A stretch of DNA of 32,662 bases, taken from the IMG/VR virus record IMGVR_UViG_3300042311_000399, positions 1-32,662 of that record; one strand, given 5' to 3'. Source of the DNA: a virus. The position numbers were made by a program, and so were the translations under genes. Under the pieces are notes generated by a model. It saw nothing but the letters and a program-made list of their open reading frames with translations. It was not told the origin of the DNA and ran no database searches. This document shows, piece after piece, positions 1 through 7,031 of the stretch (position 1 is its first letter; each line of letters opens with the position of its first letter).

Positions 1-127
1 CACGACAATGCGATGGTGCGCCAGCGTGAAGCTGCGCTTATGGCAGGTGCGCGTCTGTTCGAGCAGACCAAGGCAAGCCAAGAAAGCGGCGAAGCCAAGA
101 AGCTGCGTTACGCAAGCGAAACCGCTA
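1..127. repeat. Left copy of 127-bp terminal direct repeat (assembly closure)
   Basis: The first 127 bases are identical to positions 32536-32662. The portal reading frame continues in phase across the joined copies. An exact 127-bp overlap is what a k=127 assembler leaves on a circular contig, so this is most likely an assembly signature and not a biological terminal repeat. Confidence 0.95.
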
Positions 128-426
128 CGCTTGTCAGCATCGCTCAGAATAGCTGCTTGCTGTTGGAGCGTGCGCTTAAGAACACAGCGATGATTATGGG
201 TTTGCCGGATGAAGACATTGTTGTTGAGGCTCCGACTGACCTGATGGATCGCACCATGTCGCCGCAGGAATTCTCTGCGCTGTTCGGCGTTTATGACGCT
301 GGCGGCATGAGTTGGGAGACTTACTTTGCCAATGGTCAGAAGGGCGGGATTTTCTCGCCTGAGACTACAGCGGAGGAAGAAGCGGCAAGGCTGGACACTG
401 CCTTGTCAAATGACACTACCGTGTGA
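1..426 (+). CDS. Portal protein (DUF4055-like), C-terminal part; N-terminal part at 31624
   Basis: This is the last 141 codons of the portal protein whose start lies at 31624. Joining codon 304 (ending at 32535) to position 1 gives one frame of about 445 aa. The portal forms the dodecameric ring at the capsid vertex through which DNA is packaged and ejected and to which the neck binds. This C-terminal part is alpha-helical and rich in Glu and Ala, with a stop (TGA) at 424-426. The scaffold-like gene follows 44 bp downstream. The split is caused only by where the circle was opened. The family assignment rests on the N-terminal half. Confidence 0.85.
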   Translation, partial: HDNAMVRQREAALMAGARLFEQTKASQESGEAKKLRYASETATLVSIAQNSCLLLERALKNTAMIMGLPDEDIVVEAPTDLMDRTMSPQEFSALFGVYDAGGMSWETYFANGQKGGIFSPETTAEEEAARLDTALSNDTTV

Positions 427-470
427 TAAAACTTAAGTGAACGCGATGCGTTGCGAAAGGAATTAGGCCG

Positions 471-1133
471 ATGGCCCTTAAAACCGTTATTGAAACCACA
501 GATGGCCTCGATGAAGCCATTGCAGCATTCTACACTGAACAAGACGGCAAGTATGTCTTGCAGATTGAAGGTGTGGACGAACACCCCGAAGTTACTAGCC
601 TCCGCAATGCCTATGCTCGCACCAAAGAAGGGCAAGCAACAGCAAAAACGGAAGCTGCAAGACTGAAGGCGCAGATCGAAGAATTGCAGGCGGGCGCACC
701 GGATACGGCAGCGACACAGGCAAAGATCACCGCGCTGGAAGAAAAGCTGGCTGCGCTCGCGGGCGAAGCTGAGGCATGGAAGGGCAAGTACACGGGCATC
801 ACCCGCGATCAATCGCTTCAGGGTGCGCTGCAACAGGCTGGTATTACCGAGCCTGCTTTCATCAAAGCCGCAACAGCGATGCTGTCTGGCGATGTTAAGC
901 TTGGTGAGGACGGCACTGCCTACGTGGAAACCTCAATGGGGCCAAAGGTGCTTGGCGATTACGTTAAGTCTTGGTCGGCAGGTGAGGGCGCTGCATTCGT
1001 GACTAAGCCGCAAGGCAGTGGGGTCACACGTGGAGACATTGGCGGAAACCCAACCCCGTCTAAGGGCAGTTTGGCAGGCAGTAAGCTTGAACGCCAAGCG
1101 GCCTTGAAGGCTCGTTTCCCTGAACTTGATTAA
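471..1133 (+). CDS. Scaffold-like capsid assembly protein
   Basis: This 220-aa acidic protein sits directly before the major capsid gene, the usual place of a scaffolding protein that templates procapsid assembly and then leaves the shell. Residues about 45-105 are a heptad-rich, Ala/Glu/Lys-rich coiled coil (for example the segment AALAGEAEAWKGKY). A small globular part follows, and the end is Gly/Ser-rich with a basic C-terminus (SKLERQAALKARFPELD), as expected for a capsid-binding tail. Start is ATG after GAAAGGAATTAGGCCG. It resembles the DUF6651-type proteins found upstream of capsid genes in proteobacterial phages. Function is inferred from position and architecture. Confidence 0.75.
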   Translation: MALKTVIETTDGLDEAIAAFYTEQDGKYVLQIEGVDEHPEVTSLRNAYARTKEGQATAKTEAARLKAQIEELQAGAPDTAATQAKITALEEKLAALAGEAEAWKGKYTGITRDQSLQGALQQAGITEPAFIKAATAMLSGDVKLGEDGTAYVETSMGPKVLGDYVKSWSAGEGAAFVTKPQGSGVTRGDIGGNPTPSKGSLAGSKLERQAALKARFPELD

Positions 1134-1144
1134 GGAATATTGAT

Positions 1145-2119
1145 ATGTCTCTCTCGCAGATGCAGGTCTTCAACGAATATGTGATGCCTGCCACCATCGA
1201 AACTCTCGGCCAGATGGTCGAAAAGTTCAACGGCGCTTCGAACGGCGCAATCCGTCTCACGACTGACGGCTTTGACGGCGATTTCCTTCAGGAATCGTTC
1301 TTCGCTGCCATCCACTCGGCCCAGCGCCGCGTTGACCGTTATGCTTCGCAGGGTTCGGCCTCGGCCACTGACCTGACGCAGCTTAAGCACTCGTCGGTTA
1401 AGGTTGCTGGCGGCTTCGGCCCGATCCGCTTCGAACCGTCGCAGCTTACGTGGCTCAACAAGCCCACGACCGAAGGCATCGAAGTCGCTTCGCGCAACTT
1501 CGCTGAAGCCATGATGCGCGACCAGCTTAACAGCGCAGTTGCTGCGCTGCGTGCTGCCATCGTCAATCAGGGCGCTGCCACGACCGTGGACATCACCGCT
1601 GGCACCAACGCCGTGGTCACGTACAACACCATCAACGACAGCCATGCGCTGTTTGGTGATCGTTCGGCTGACCTCGTTGCTGAAGTGATGACGGGTTCGA
1701 TGTATCACAAGCTGATCGGCCAGAACCTGACCAACAGCAACCGTCTGTTCGTCGCTCAGGGCGTGACCATCGTGGACATTCTCGGCAAGGCCGTGATCGT
1801 GACCGACGCTCCGTCGCTGACCGTTACCGGCACGCCGGGTACGGATTGCGTTCTGTCGCTCGCTGCTGGCGCTGCCACGGTGTTCGACGGCGGCGATGTG
1901 ATCTCCAACATCGACACCAGCAACGGTCAGACCCGCATCGAAACCACCATGCAGGTGGATTACAGCTTCGGCCTCGGCCTGAAGGGCTATGCGTGGGATG
2001 AAGCCAACGGCGGCAAGTCCCCGACCGACGCTGAACTGGCGACCGGCACCAACTGGGACAAGGTCGCGACCGACATCAAGCAAACCGCTGGTGTTGCCGC
2101 GATTGGCGACCGCAGCTAA
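1145..2119 (+). CDS. Major capsid protein
   Basis: This 324-aa protein is the only one of suitable size between scaffold and connector genes, and its composition and codon use suit a highly expressed structural protein. It begins MSLSQMQVFNEYVMPATIE. It has a helical region with many Ala residues around 110-140, then beta-rich segments with TVTGTPG-like turns near 225-235, compatible with an HK97 fold of the type seen in phages of alphaproteobacteria. No separate head protease gene is visible, so the shell probably assembles on the upstream scaffold without a classic prohead protease. Ribosome binding site is AAGGAATATTGAT. A strong terminator follows the stop. Confidence 0.85.
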   Translation: MSLSQMQVFNEYVMPATIETLGQMVEKFNGASNGAIRLTTDGFDGDFLQESFFAAIHSAQRRVDRYASQGSASATDLTQLKHSSVKVAGGFGPIRFEPSQLTWLNKPTTEGIEVASRNFAEAMMRDQLNSAVAALRAAIVNQGAATTVDITAGTNAVVTYNTINDSHALFGDRSADLVAEVMTGSMYHKLIGQNLTNSNRLFVAQGVTIVDILGKAVIVTDAPSLTVTGTPGTDCVLSLAAGAATVFDGGDVISNIDTSNGQTRIETTMQVDYSFGLGLKGYAWDEANGGKSPTDAELATGTNWDKVATDIKQTAGVAAIGDRS

Positions 2120-2126
2120 TGAATGC

Positions 2127-2160
2127 GGGCGGGGGTTTCGGCTCCCGCCCCTTTCCTTTT
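2127..2160 (+). terminator. Rho-independent terminator after major capsid gene
   Basis: GGGCGGGGG (2127-2135) pairs with CTCCCGCCC (2142-2150), nine base pairs with one G-T wobble, around a TTTCGG loop. CTTTCCTTTT follows directly. It probably raises capsid mRNA relative to the downstream head and tail genes by partial termination, since the same operon continues with no other promoter seen. Confidence 0.85.
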
Positions 2161-2170
2161 GAGGTGAATT

Positions 2171-2302
2171 ATGCCGTTGAAGAAGGGTAAGTCTCAAAAG
2201 GTAATCTCCGAAAACATTCGGAAAGAGATTCAGGCAGGCAAGCCTCCCAAGCAGGCGATTGCCATTGCCTTAAGCGCAGCAAGGAAGGGCAGAAGGCGTT
2301 AA
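2171..2302 (+). CDS. Small basic phage protein, unknown function
   Basis: This 43-aa, Lys/Arg-rich protein begins MPLKKGKSQKVISENIRKE and ends ALSAARKGRRR. It belongs by eye to a very widespread family of short phage proteins with a GKS...NI..E...GKP..QA.AIAL pattern, for which no function is established. Start is ATG after GAGGTGAATT. It lies directly behind the capsid terminator. The strong positive charge could suit binding to nucleic acid or the acidic capsid interior, but this is only inference. Confidence 0.75.
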   Translation: MPLKKGKSQKVISENIRKEIQAGKPPKQAIAIALSAARKGRRR

Positions 2303-2304
2303 CG

Positions 2305-2523
2305 ATGAAAATCATTTATGAGCCTCACCCTGTAAGCCCTGAGCGCAAGGCGGAACTGCGTGCGCAAGGCTGCAAGATCATCGACGAGCGGTTCAAGCCG
2401 GTTGGCTTTGTGGAACTGATTGAGGAAGCCCCAAATGCCATACAAGCCAAAGACGAAGCCCAAGCCGAAGCCCCGTCCGCGCCCGCGCTAAAGCGCCGTG
2501 GTCGCCCTAAAAAGGACGCTTAA
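2305..2523 (+). CDS. Hypothetical head-region protein with basic AT-hook-like end
   Basis: This 72-aa protein begins MKIIYEPHPVSPERKAEL. A hydrophilic Ala/Pro/Glu-rich linker leads to a basic tail KRRGRPKKDA, which looks like an AT-hook core (RGRP). The N-terminal part (HPVSPERKAELRAQGCKIID) resembles short phage proteins in capsid operons that read as a Gly-Cys-Lys-Ile-Ile-Asp strand motif. It starts 2 bp after the previous stop and ends 2 bp before the next start, so it is translationally linked. Function is unknown; a DNA or capsid contact through the tail is a guess. Confidence 0.7.
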   Translation: MKIIYEPHPVSPERKAELRAQGCKIIDERFKPVGFVELIEEAPNAIQAKDEAQAEAPSAPALKRRGRPKKDA

Positions 2524-2525
2524 TC

Positions 2526-2798
2526 ATGCTTGGCCCTAACGCAACGCACACCGCCACTACGGTGCTGGAAGTCACGCCGAGCGACACGACTGTTTTGCAG
2601 GATGGCGTCCGCTATCTTTATATCGGCAGTCACGGAAGCGGTGGCGGCGGTGGCGGCAGCGGCGATGTGGCTGTAGTCACTGTGGGCGGGCAGACAGTGA
2701 CATTCAAAAATGTCCCGATTGGCAGTTATGTCTTTGTGCAGTGCGTCAAAGTGCTTGCCACTGGCACTGGTGCAACAAACATATTGGCGTTGATCTGA
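2526..2798 (+). CDS. Head spike base protein, RCAP_Rcc01079-like
   Basis: This 90-aa protein has the signature of the spike-base family first named in the Rhodobacter capsulatus gene transfer agent: VTPSDTTVL..GVRYLYIG, then GDVAVVTVGGQTVTF.NVP, then KVLATGTGATNILAL. In the gene transfer agent this protein sits on the capsid and anchors head spikes. A run GSGGGGGGSG (about residues 37-46) replaces a turn and is longer than usual. No recognisable spike fibre partner is adjacent. The stop overlaps the next start (ATGA). Family resemblance is by pattern recognition, without a database search. Confidence 0.75.
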   Translation: MLGPNATHTATTVLEVTPSDTTVLQDGVRYLYIGSHGSGGGGGGSGDVAVVTVGGQTVTFKNVPIGSYVFVQCVKVLATGTGATNILALI

Positions 2799-3247
2799 TG
2801 GCACTGATAATCGAAAATGGCACGGGTGTCGCAGGGGCTGAAAGCTTCATTACGGTTGCTGAGTTTGAAGCTTATGCCTTGGCATACTTCAATTACACCG
2901 AAACCGGAAACACCGCGAGCAAGGAAGCGGCTTTGCGCCGCTCTTGGCTTTACCTGAAGTCGCTGCCGTGGAAGACTGAATATCCTTGGCCTACGCTTGG
3001 CGGCACGATCCCCGCTGATGTGAAGCTTGCTCAAGGCATTTTGGCGCACTTCGAAAAGGCAACGCCTAGCGGTTTGCAGCCCAGTGTTGTGCCGGGGCAG
3101 CAGAAGGTTTTGACCCGCGTTGGCGAAATCGGCTGGACTGCAATGGGCCAGACGGGCGTTGATGCGCAGCGGGCTGTCGTAACAATGGCCGACGATCTGC
3201 TGGCACCGTATTTGCAAGCAAAGACCAATTTCCTTTTGCGAGGGTAG
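2798..3247 (+). CDS. Head-tail connector (DnaT-like adaptor) protein
   Basis: The 149-aa protein begins MALIIENGTGVAGAESFITV, the typical opening of the phage family annotated as putative DnaT-like ssDNA-binding protein. In tailed phages this protein stands at the position of the head-tail adaptor ring under the portal. Helical segments with EAALRRSWLYLKSL and WPTLGG follow the family layout. The ATG at 2798 is chosen over an upstream in-frame ATG at 2741 because it fits the family start and overlaps the previous stop as ATGA. The DnaT name is historical; a structural role is more likely. Confidence 0.8.
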   Translation: MALIIENGTGVAGAESFITVAEFEAYALAYFNYTETGNTASKEAALRRSWLYLKSLPWKTEYPWPTLGGTIPADVKLAQGILAHFEKATPSGLQPSVVPGQQKVLTRVGEIGWTAMGQTGVDAQRAVVTMADDLLAPYLQAKTNFLLRG

Positions 3248-3248
3248 C

Positions 3249-3500
3249 ATGGCGAATGTCGTGGGGTTGTTCGGGGATGTCCCCTCTGGTGAGCCAGTAG
3301 ATTCGTGCGTTGAGTGCTTGCGTGATTTGCTGGCACAAGCCGAAAGCGGTGAATTGGTCGGAATCGCTTATGGCGCTGTCAGCCGTAACGGGCAGGGCCA
3401 GAACGGCATTGGCGGCATGATCGGCGGTTATTCGATGGTCGGTGCGCTTGAAATGGCGAAGGCCGAATTGATTGAGCTGATGCAGGAGTGTATGGCATGA
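3249..3500 (+). CDS. Hypothetical protein in head-tail operon
   Basis: This 83-aa protein contains CVECLRDLLAQAESGELVGI, followed by a Gly-rich stretch and a terminal helix ALEMAKAELIELMQECM. Similar short proteins with a helix, SGEl.GiAY and a final amphipathic helix are common in head-tail regions of phages and have no known role. It starts 1 bp after the connector stop and its end overlaps the next ATG as ATGA, so it is part of the structural operon. Confidence 0.7.
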   Translation: MANVVGLFGDVPSGEPVDSCVECLRDLLAQAESGELVGIAYGAVSRNGQGQNGIGGMIGGYSMVGALEMAKAELIELMQECMA

Positions 3501-3865
3501 GCGGCGCTCAGATCGCAGCGGAAGTGAATGCTGCGCTGCTTGAAGTGGCGGTTGATGTTGGTGATGGCGAGTTTCTCGTCACGCTTCAGGAACCGACTTC
3601 AGCCCCTGCGAATCCTTGGGACGCTCCCGGCGGTTCGCCAGTGCAGACACAGCTTCGTGCGATGGTCACGGATTATCCGCAGGCGCTGATTGATGGCACG
3701 CTGATCCAGCAGAATGATCGGCGCGTTATGCTTTCGGCGGTTGGGCCGAAGCCATCCACTGCGGATCGCCTTGTCATTTTGGGCGTGTCGTATCGGATCA
3801 TCAATGTGCAAGAGACAGGCCCTAGCGGCACTGCTCTTTATTACGTTGTGCAAGCGCGGGTATAG
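3497..3865 (+). CDS. Head closure / head-tail stopper-like protein
   Basis: This 122-aa protein is mostly beta strands, with RLVILGVSYRIINVQETGPS close to the C-terminus. That layout, a conserved strand pair ending in YYVVQAR, is typical of head-closure proteins that plug the connector before the tail joins. It lies between the adaptor and the MuF-like minor head gene. ATG at 3497 overlaps the previous stop (ATGA); an in-frame GTG at 3488 is the alternative. Function is assigned by position and fold-like pattern only. Confidence 0.6.
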   Translation: MSGAQIAAEVNAALLEVAVDVGDGEFLVTLQEPTSAPANPWDAPGGSPVQTQLRAMVTDYPQALIDGTLIQQNDRRVMLSAVGPKPSTADRLVILGVSYRIINVQETGPSGTALYYVVQARV

Positions 3866-4836
3866 TGGCCCGCCGCCTATCCTTAGAGCGCATCAAGAAA
3901 GCCCTCGCCAAGCACGATAGGGCTATTCAGCGTGCGTTTGAGCAGGCTATTGTCGCAAGGCGTGAGAGCATCAACTTGCAGGCGCTGGCACAGGCGATTG
4001 AGGGGCGTGACTTCAATCGGGCGGTTGAGATTGCTGGCATCACGCAGGCAGATATGTTCCCCTTCGACCAATCGCTGCGTGACGCTTATGTGGATGGCGG
4101 GCGTACCATCGCTGCCGCTGCGCCAGCGTTTGCCGCTAGGGTTGCGCTTGACGGCAATGCGCCTCGCGCTGTGGCATGGGCGCGTGACCATGTAGGCGGT
4201 CTTGTCACCGAGATTGTTGAAGATCAGCGCAACGCCATTCGCCAGATTATCACCGAGCAAGTCAATGTTGGCCGAAACCCGCGTGACGCTGCAAGGGCGG
4301 TGCGGGCTGAGATCGGCATAACCTCGCAGCAGGCTGGGTACGTGGCAAATGCAAGGGTGCAGCTTGAAACGCTGGACTCAGGCTATTTCACGCGGGAGTT
4401 GCGCGATAAGCGGTTCGACGGGCTGGTGCGCAGGGCGATTGCAGAGGGTAAGCCGCTTTCGCAGACTGACATTGACCGCATTGCTGGGCGATACAGCGAG
4501 CGCTTGCTGAAGTACCGCGCTGAGACAATCGCACGCACCGAAAGCATCACGGCACTGCGCGCTGGGCGGCAGGAAGGCATCCAGCAGGCTATTGAGCAGG
4601 GCGCAATCCGTGCTGACAGCGTTGTGAAGGTATGGGATGCGACATTGGACAGCAGAACCCGCCCCGATCACGTTGCCGCAAACGGGCAAGAGGTTGACGG
4701 CGTTAATGGCGTATTCGTTTTGGCTGACGGATCGCGGATGCTGTATCCCGGCGACACATCGCTAGGAGCTAGTGCGGGGCAGACGATCAATTGCCGCTGC
4801 TACGCTGAACACAGGGTGGATTGGCTGCGTGGCTGA
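3865..4836 (+). CDS. Minor head protein, Mu gpF-like / SPP1 gp7-like
   Basis: This 323-aa protein carries a C-terminal MuF domain (about residues 210-320): ARTESITALRAGRQEGI, VWDATLDSRTRPDH, then a Gly-rich loop and TINCRCYAEH. MuF proteins bind near the portal inside the head and help packaging, DNA exit or tail connection. The N-terminal 200 residues are helical and highly charged. Start is GTG at 3865, sharing one base with the previous stop. No extra toxin domain is attached, unlike some MuF proteins. Confidence 0.88.
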   Translation: MARRLSLERIKKALAKHDRAIQRAFEQAIVARRESINLQALAQAIEGRDFNRAVEIAGITQADMFPFDQSLRDAYVDGGRTIAAAAPAFAARVALDGNAPRAVAWARDHVGGLVTEIVEDQRNAIRQIITEQVNVGRNPRDAARAVRAEIGITSQQAGYVANARVQLETLDSGYFTRELRDKRFDGLVRRAIAEGKPLSQTDIDRIAGRYSERLLKYRAETIARTESITALRAGRQEGIQQAIEQGAIRADSVVKVWDATLDSRTRPDHVAANGQEVDGVNGVFVLADGSRMLYPGDTSLGASAGQTINCRCYAEHRVDWLRG

Positions 4837-5227
4837 CAATCGTCAATTCATCGCAGACGTACAAGCCTTTGCCGACAAGACGGCAGATCAGATGCTGCGC
4901 GTTGCCCGTCAGTCCATTCAGGACGTTGTGCGGATTGCCCAAACACCCGTGGCGCAGGGCGGCAATATGCCGGTCGATACTGGCTTCCTGCGCAACTCGC
5001 TTGTGACTGAGGTTCGCGGCTCCCGTGCTGGCGAAGGCGCTGACAGTTATGTGCTGGGATTGAGCGCGTTGCAGCTTGGCGACCCGTTTCAGGTGTCATG
5101 GACGGCAGAGTATGCTATACCGCGTCACTACATGGTCGGCGTCGGTCAAGGCGGCGGCTTGTGGCGTGATAATGCAGCACAGCAATGGAGCCGCATTGTC
5201 CAGCAGAACGCGAGGCTGGTGCAGTGA
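4829..5227 (+). CDS. Tail completion / HK97 gp10-like protein
   Basis: This 132-aa protein begins VADNRQFIADVQAFADKTAD and has the PVDTGFLRNSL motif near residue 50. That motif marks the HK97 gp10-like family of neck or tail-completion proteins. These proteins act at the head-tail interface. The GTG at 4829 overlaps the MuF stop by 8 nt; upstream in-frame codons lie inside the MuF gene and give a non-family N-terminus. The stop overlaps the next GTG. Confidence 0.78.
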   Translation: MADNRQFIADVQAFADKTADQMLRVARQSIQDVVRIAQTPVAQGGNMPVDTGFLRNSLVTEVRGSRAGEGADSYVLGLSALQLGDPFQVSWTAEYAIPRHYMVGVGQGGGLWRDNAAQQWSRIVQQNARLVQ

Positions 5228-5622
5228 CGTTTGATGAGATTGAAAGGGCTATCGGGCAAAGGCTGACGGGCATGGCAAGTTGCCCGCCTGTTGCATGGCC
5301 TAATCAGGACTTCACGCCAAACGGCACATATATTGAGTTTCGCCACGTTCCCGGTGATCGTGTTGATGATACTGTGTCTGGCGGCTTCCCGTTTCAAACA
5401 GGGGTTGTGCTTTTGACCGTTGTGATCCGCTCTGGTGGGTTCAATACGTCAGCCAATACTATCGCGCAGCAAGTAGCGGATAGGTTTCCTAAAGCCCTTC
5501 GCCTTGCGTCAACTGGGGGTGATGTGCTAATGTATGCACCAGCCGCATTTGGGACACCGTTTCAGGACGGGGCTTATTGGCGGCAACCTGTCCGGGTGTT
5601 TTATATTACGGAGCCATCATGA
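5224..5622 (+). CDS. Tail terminator protein (DUF4128-like)
   Basis: This 132-aa protein matches the tail-terminator layout: an N-terminal helix (MTFDEIERAIGQRL), a strand TYIEFRHVPG, a central strand pair VVLLTVVIRSGG, the helix ANTIAQQVADRFPK and a final strand WRQPVRVFYIT. Tail terminators form the hexameric cap that ends tail-tube growth and joins the neck. The next gene but one is the tail tube, the expected order. GTG at 5224 overlaps the previous stop (GTGA). Confidence 0.75.
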   Translation: MTFDEIERAIGQRLTGMASCPPVAWPNQDFTPNGTYIEFRHVPGDRVDDTVSGGFPFQTGVVLLTVVIRSGGFNTSANTIAQQVADRFPKALRLASTGGDVLMYAPAAFGTPFQDGAYWRQPVRVFYITEPS

Positions 5623-5771
5623 AGGTTCGCATGACACATAAGGCATACCTTAATGGTGTTGCCAATGTTAAGCCGGAGGATGTTTCCGTCTGGGAAGCCG
5701 CCGGATGGGTAGCTGATATTGTTCCTGCTCCCGCTCGCAAAACTGTTACCAAGAAGGGTGATGACGAATGA
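5619..5771 (+). CDS. Small hypothetical protein before tail tube
   Basis: This 50-aa protein begins MKVRMTHKAYLNGVANVKPE and ends in a charged KTVTKKGDDE. The strand-rich start and WEAAGWV motif resemble short phage proteins that often precede the tail tube gene and have no known role. It overlaps both neighbours as ATGA, indicating translational coupling. Confidence 0.7.
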   Translation: MKVRMTHKAYLNGVANVKPEDVSVWEAAGWVADIVPAPARKTVTKKGDDE

Positions 5772-6265
5772 CCACTACCTCACATATCGGCAAGCGCCTT
5801 TTCGTTGCTGCTGCGCTGCCTGCTACCAACAACGAAGTGGGCTTTGATGCCCTGACTTGGGTTGAAGTTGTCGGCGTGCAGGTTCTCCCGCAGCTTGGCG
5901 TGAGCCATGCCAACATTGACGTTCCCGATCTGGCAAGCGGCTTCACCCGTGGCCTTAAGGGCGCAGGCACCGGCAACGACAGCACCATGACTGTTCGTAA
6001 GATTTCGGGCGATGCGGGCCAGACCAGCGTTCGCACTTTGGCAAACAGCGGCGGTCTGTCGGGCGTTGGCAGCATCAAGATCGTTAAGGCTTCGGGTGCG
6101 CTGACCAATGGCGTTCCGGCTGTCGTTGTTGGCGATCCGGTGCAATACGCTCAGGGCTACTTCCATTCGTATCTGGAAACTCAGGGTGACACCACAACCC
6201 ATGAGGGCTTCACTGTCAACTTCAAGCAGAACGCGGAAACCATTGACGCCCTTGAGGACGCATAA
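5768..6265 (+). CDS. Major tail tube protein
   Basis: This 165-aa beta-rich protein (many Gly, Thr and Val) begins MTTTSHIGKRLFVAAALPAT. It includes LTWVEVVGVQVLPQLG near residue 30, a pattern typical of siphovirus tail-tube proteins where a ring-forming beta sandwich has a conserved W-E-V-G strand. It polymerises into the tail tube around the tape measure. There is no sheath gene anywhere in the genome, so the tail is non-contractile. It is followed directly by the tail chaperone genes. Confidence 0.85.
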   Translation: MTTTSHIGKRLFVAAALPATNNEVGFDALTWVEVVGVQVLPQLGVSHANIDVPDLASGFTRGLKGAGTGNDSTMTVRKISGDAGQTSVRTLANSGGLSGVGSIKIVKASGALTNGVPAVVVGDPVQYAQGYFHSYLETQGDTTTHEGFTVNFKQNAETIDALEDA

Positions 6266-6705
6266 TGGATTTTGCCAAGCTTGACCTGCGGGCCGCGTCT
6301 GAGCGCGGTTCGTGGGTGCATTTGCACTATCGTGATGAACCGATTGGCGGGGAGGGTAAACCTTCCCGCCTTCGTGTTCGCGGGATGGGGTCGCGCACTG
6401 TAATGGACGCTTTCCGCAAGGTTGAGCGTGTGCAGGCGTTGCGGGCTGAACGCATGGCTCGAACCGCTGATCGTGACGCTGACAACATCCTTGCCAAGTT
6501 CCAGACGGAGCTTGAGGATGCGATGGCTGATCTGGTCGTTGCTGCCGTTGCCGAATGGGAGAACATCGAGTGGGATGGCAAGCCGCTTGATTTGAACCGC
6601 GACAATGTCCTGAAGATTTGCGGCCCCGGCACGCTATTCTTTAGCCAAGTCAACACGGCCATTGCGGAAGAACAGCGCCTTTTTATCGAAGCCGACAGCG
6701 CCTAA
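6265..6705 (+). CDS. Tail assembly chaperone (gpG-like)
   Basis: This 146-aa protein sits between tail tube and tape measure, where siphophages encode the chaperone that coats the tape measure during tail assembly. It has a long charged helical centre (MDAFRKVERVQALRAERMA) and ends IFIEADSA-like with TAA TAA. The -1 frame opens at 6645, stays open past this stop and runs to 7031, so a share of ribosomes probably shift at the C-TTTTT-A run (6679-6685) to make a longer gpGT-like protein. ATG overlaps the tail-tube stop. Confidence 0.75.
   Translation: MDFAKLDLRAASERGSWVHLHYRDEPIGGEGKPSRLRVRGMGSRTVMDAFRKVERVQALRAERMARTADRDADNILAKFQTELEDAMADLVVAAVAEWENIEWDGKPLDLNRDNVLKICGPGTLFFSQVNTAIAEEQRLFIEADSA
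6679..6685 (+). promoter_or_regulatory. Candidate -1 ribosomal slippery site
   Basis: Zero-frame codons read CTT TTT ATC. The five-T run (6680-6684) lets the Phe tRNA on TTT slip back one base onto another TTT, after which reading continues TAT CGA AGC. It lies in the only window where the two frames overlap (6645-6705). It is not a perfect X-XXY-YYZ heptamer, so the exact slip point is inferred. Confidence 0.45.
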
Positions 6706-7031
6706 TAACTTTCGCCGCGCAGGTCGGCTGGCTGTTTGTAAAACCTGATGGCGAAGAAGAAACCCGCCTGCAGCTATATGGTGAAAGCTTGCCGGTTTTA
6801 GCTGCGGGTGAGCGTTTGGCTGACGTTTGGCGTGAATTGGGTTATGCCAAATCTGGGCCGCACGGGGCTGTTCCGTTTGACTTTACTGAGGTTGAGGCAT
6901 TCAATCGGCTGACTAATTGCAATTTAGCGCCAGTTGAGGCATTATGCCTTGTCGATATGTCCCGTGTGTATTGCACGGAGATCATAGATAACAACCCGCT
7001 GCGCAAGTCACCAATGGAGCGTGAGCAATGA
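6684..7031 (+). CDS. Tail assembly chaperone T-domain (gpT-like), made by -1 frameshift
   Basis: About 115 residues in the -1 frame follow the chaperone gene with no good start codon near the beginning. The segment FAAQVGWLFVKPDGEEETRL lies before any plausible start and looks like genuine protein. A TTG at 6789 could start a shorter 80-aa product. With the frameshift, the fused product would be about 255 aa. The T-like part would bridge the chaperone to tail-tube subunits. The stop overlaps the tape-measure ATG as ATGA. This is the classical lambda G/GT arrangement, inferred here from frame and position. Confidence 0.55.
   Translation, partial: YRSRQRLITFAAQVGWLFVKPDGEEETRLQLYGESLPVLAAGERLADVWRELGYAKSGPHGAVPFDFTEVEAFNRLTNCNLAPVEALCLVDMSRVYCTEIIDNNPLRKSPMEREQ

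Noticed and set aside
1-127. Biological direct terminal repeat
   Set aside because: The exact 127-bp length equals a common assembly k-mer and lies within a coding gene, so an assembly overlap is the simpler explanation.
1130-2197. 355-aa minus-strand open frame
   Set aside because: It lies fully antisense to the major capsid gene and is an effect of its codon composition; no start context and no protein-like motif.
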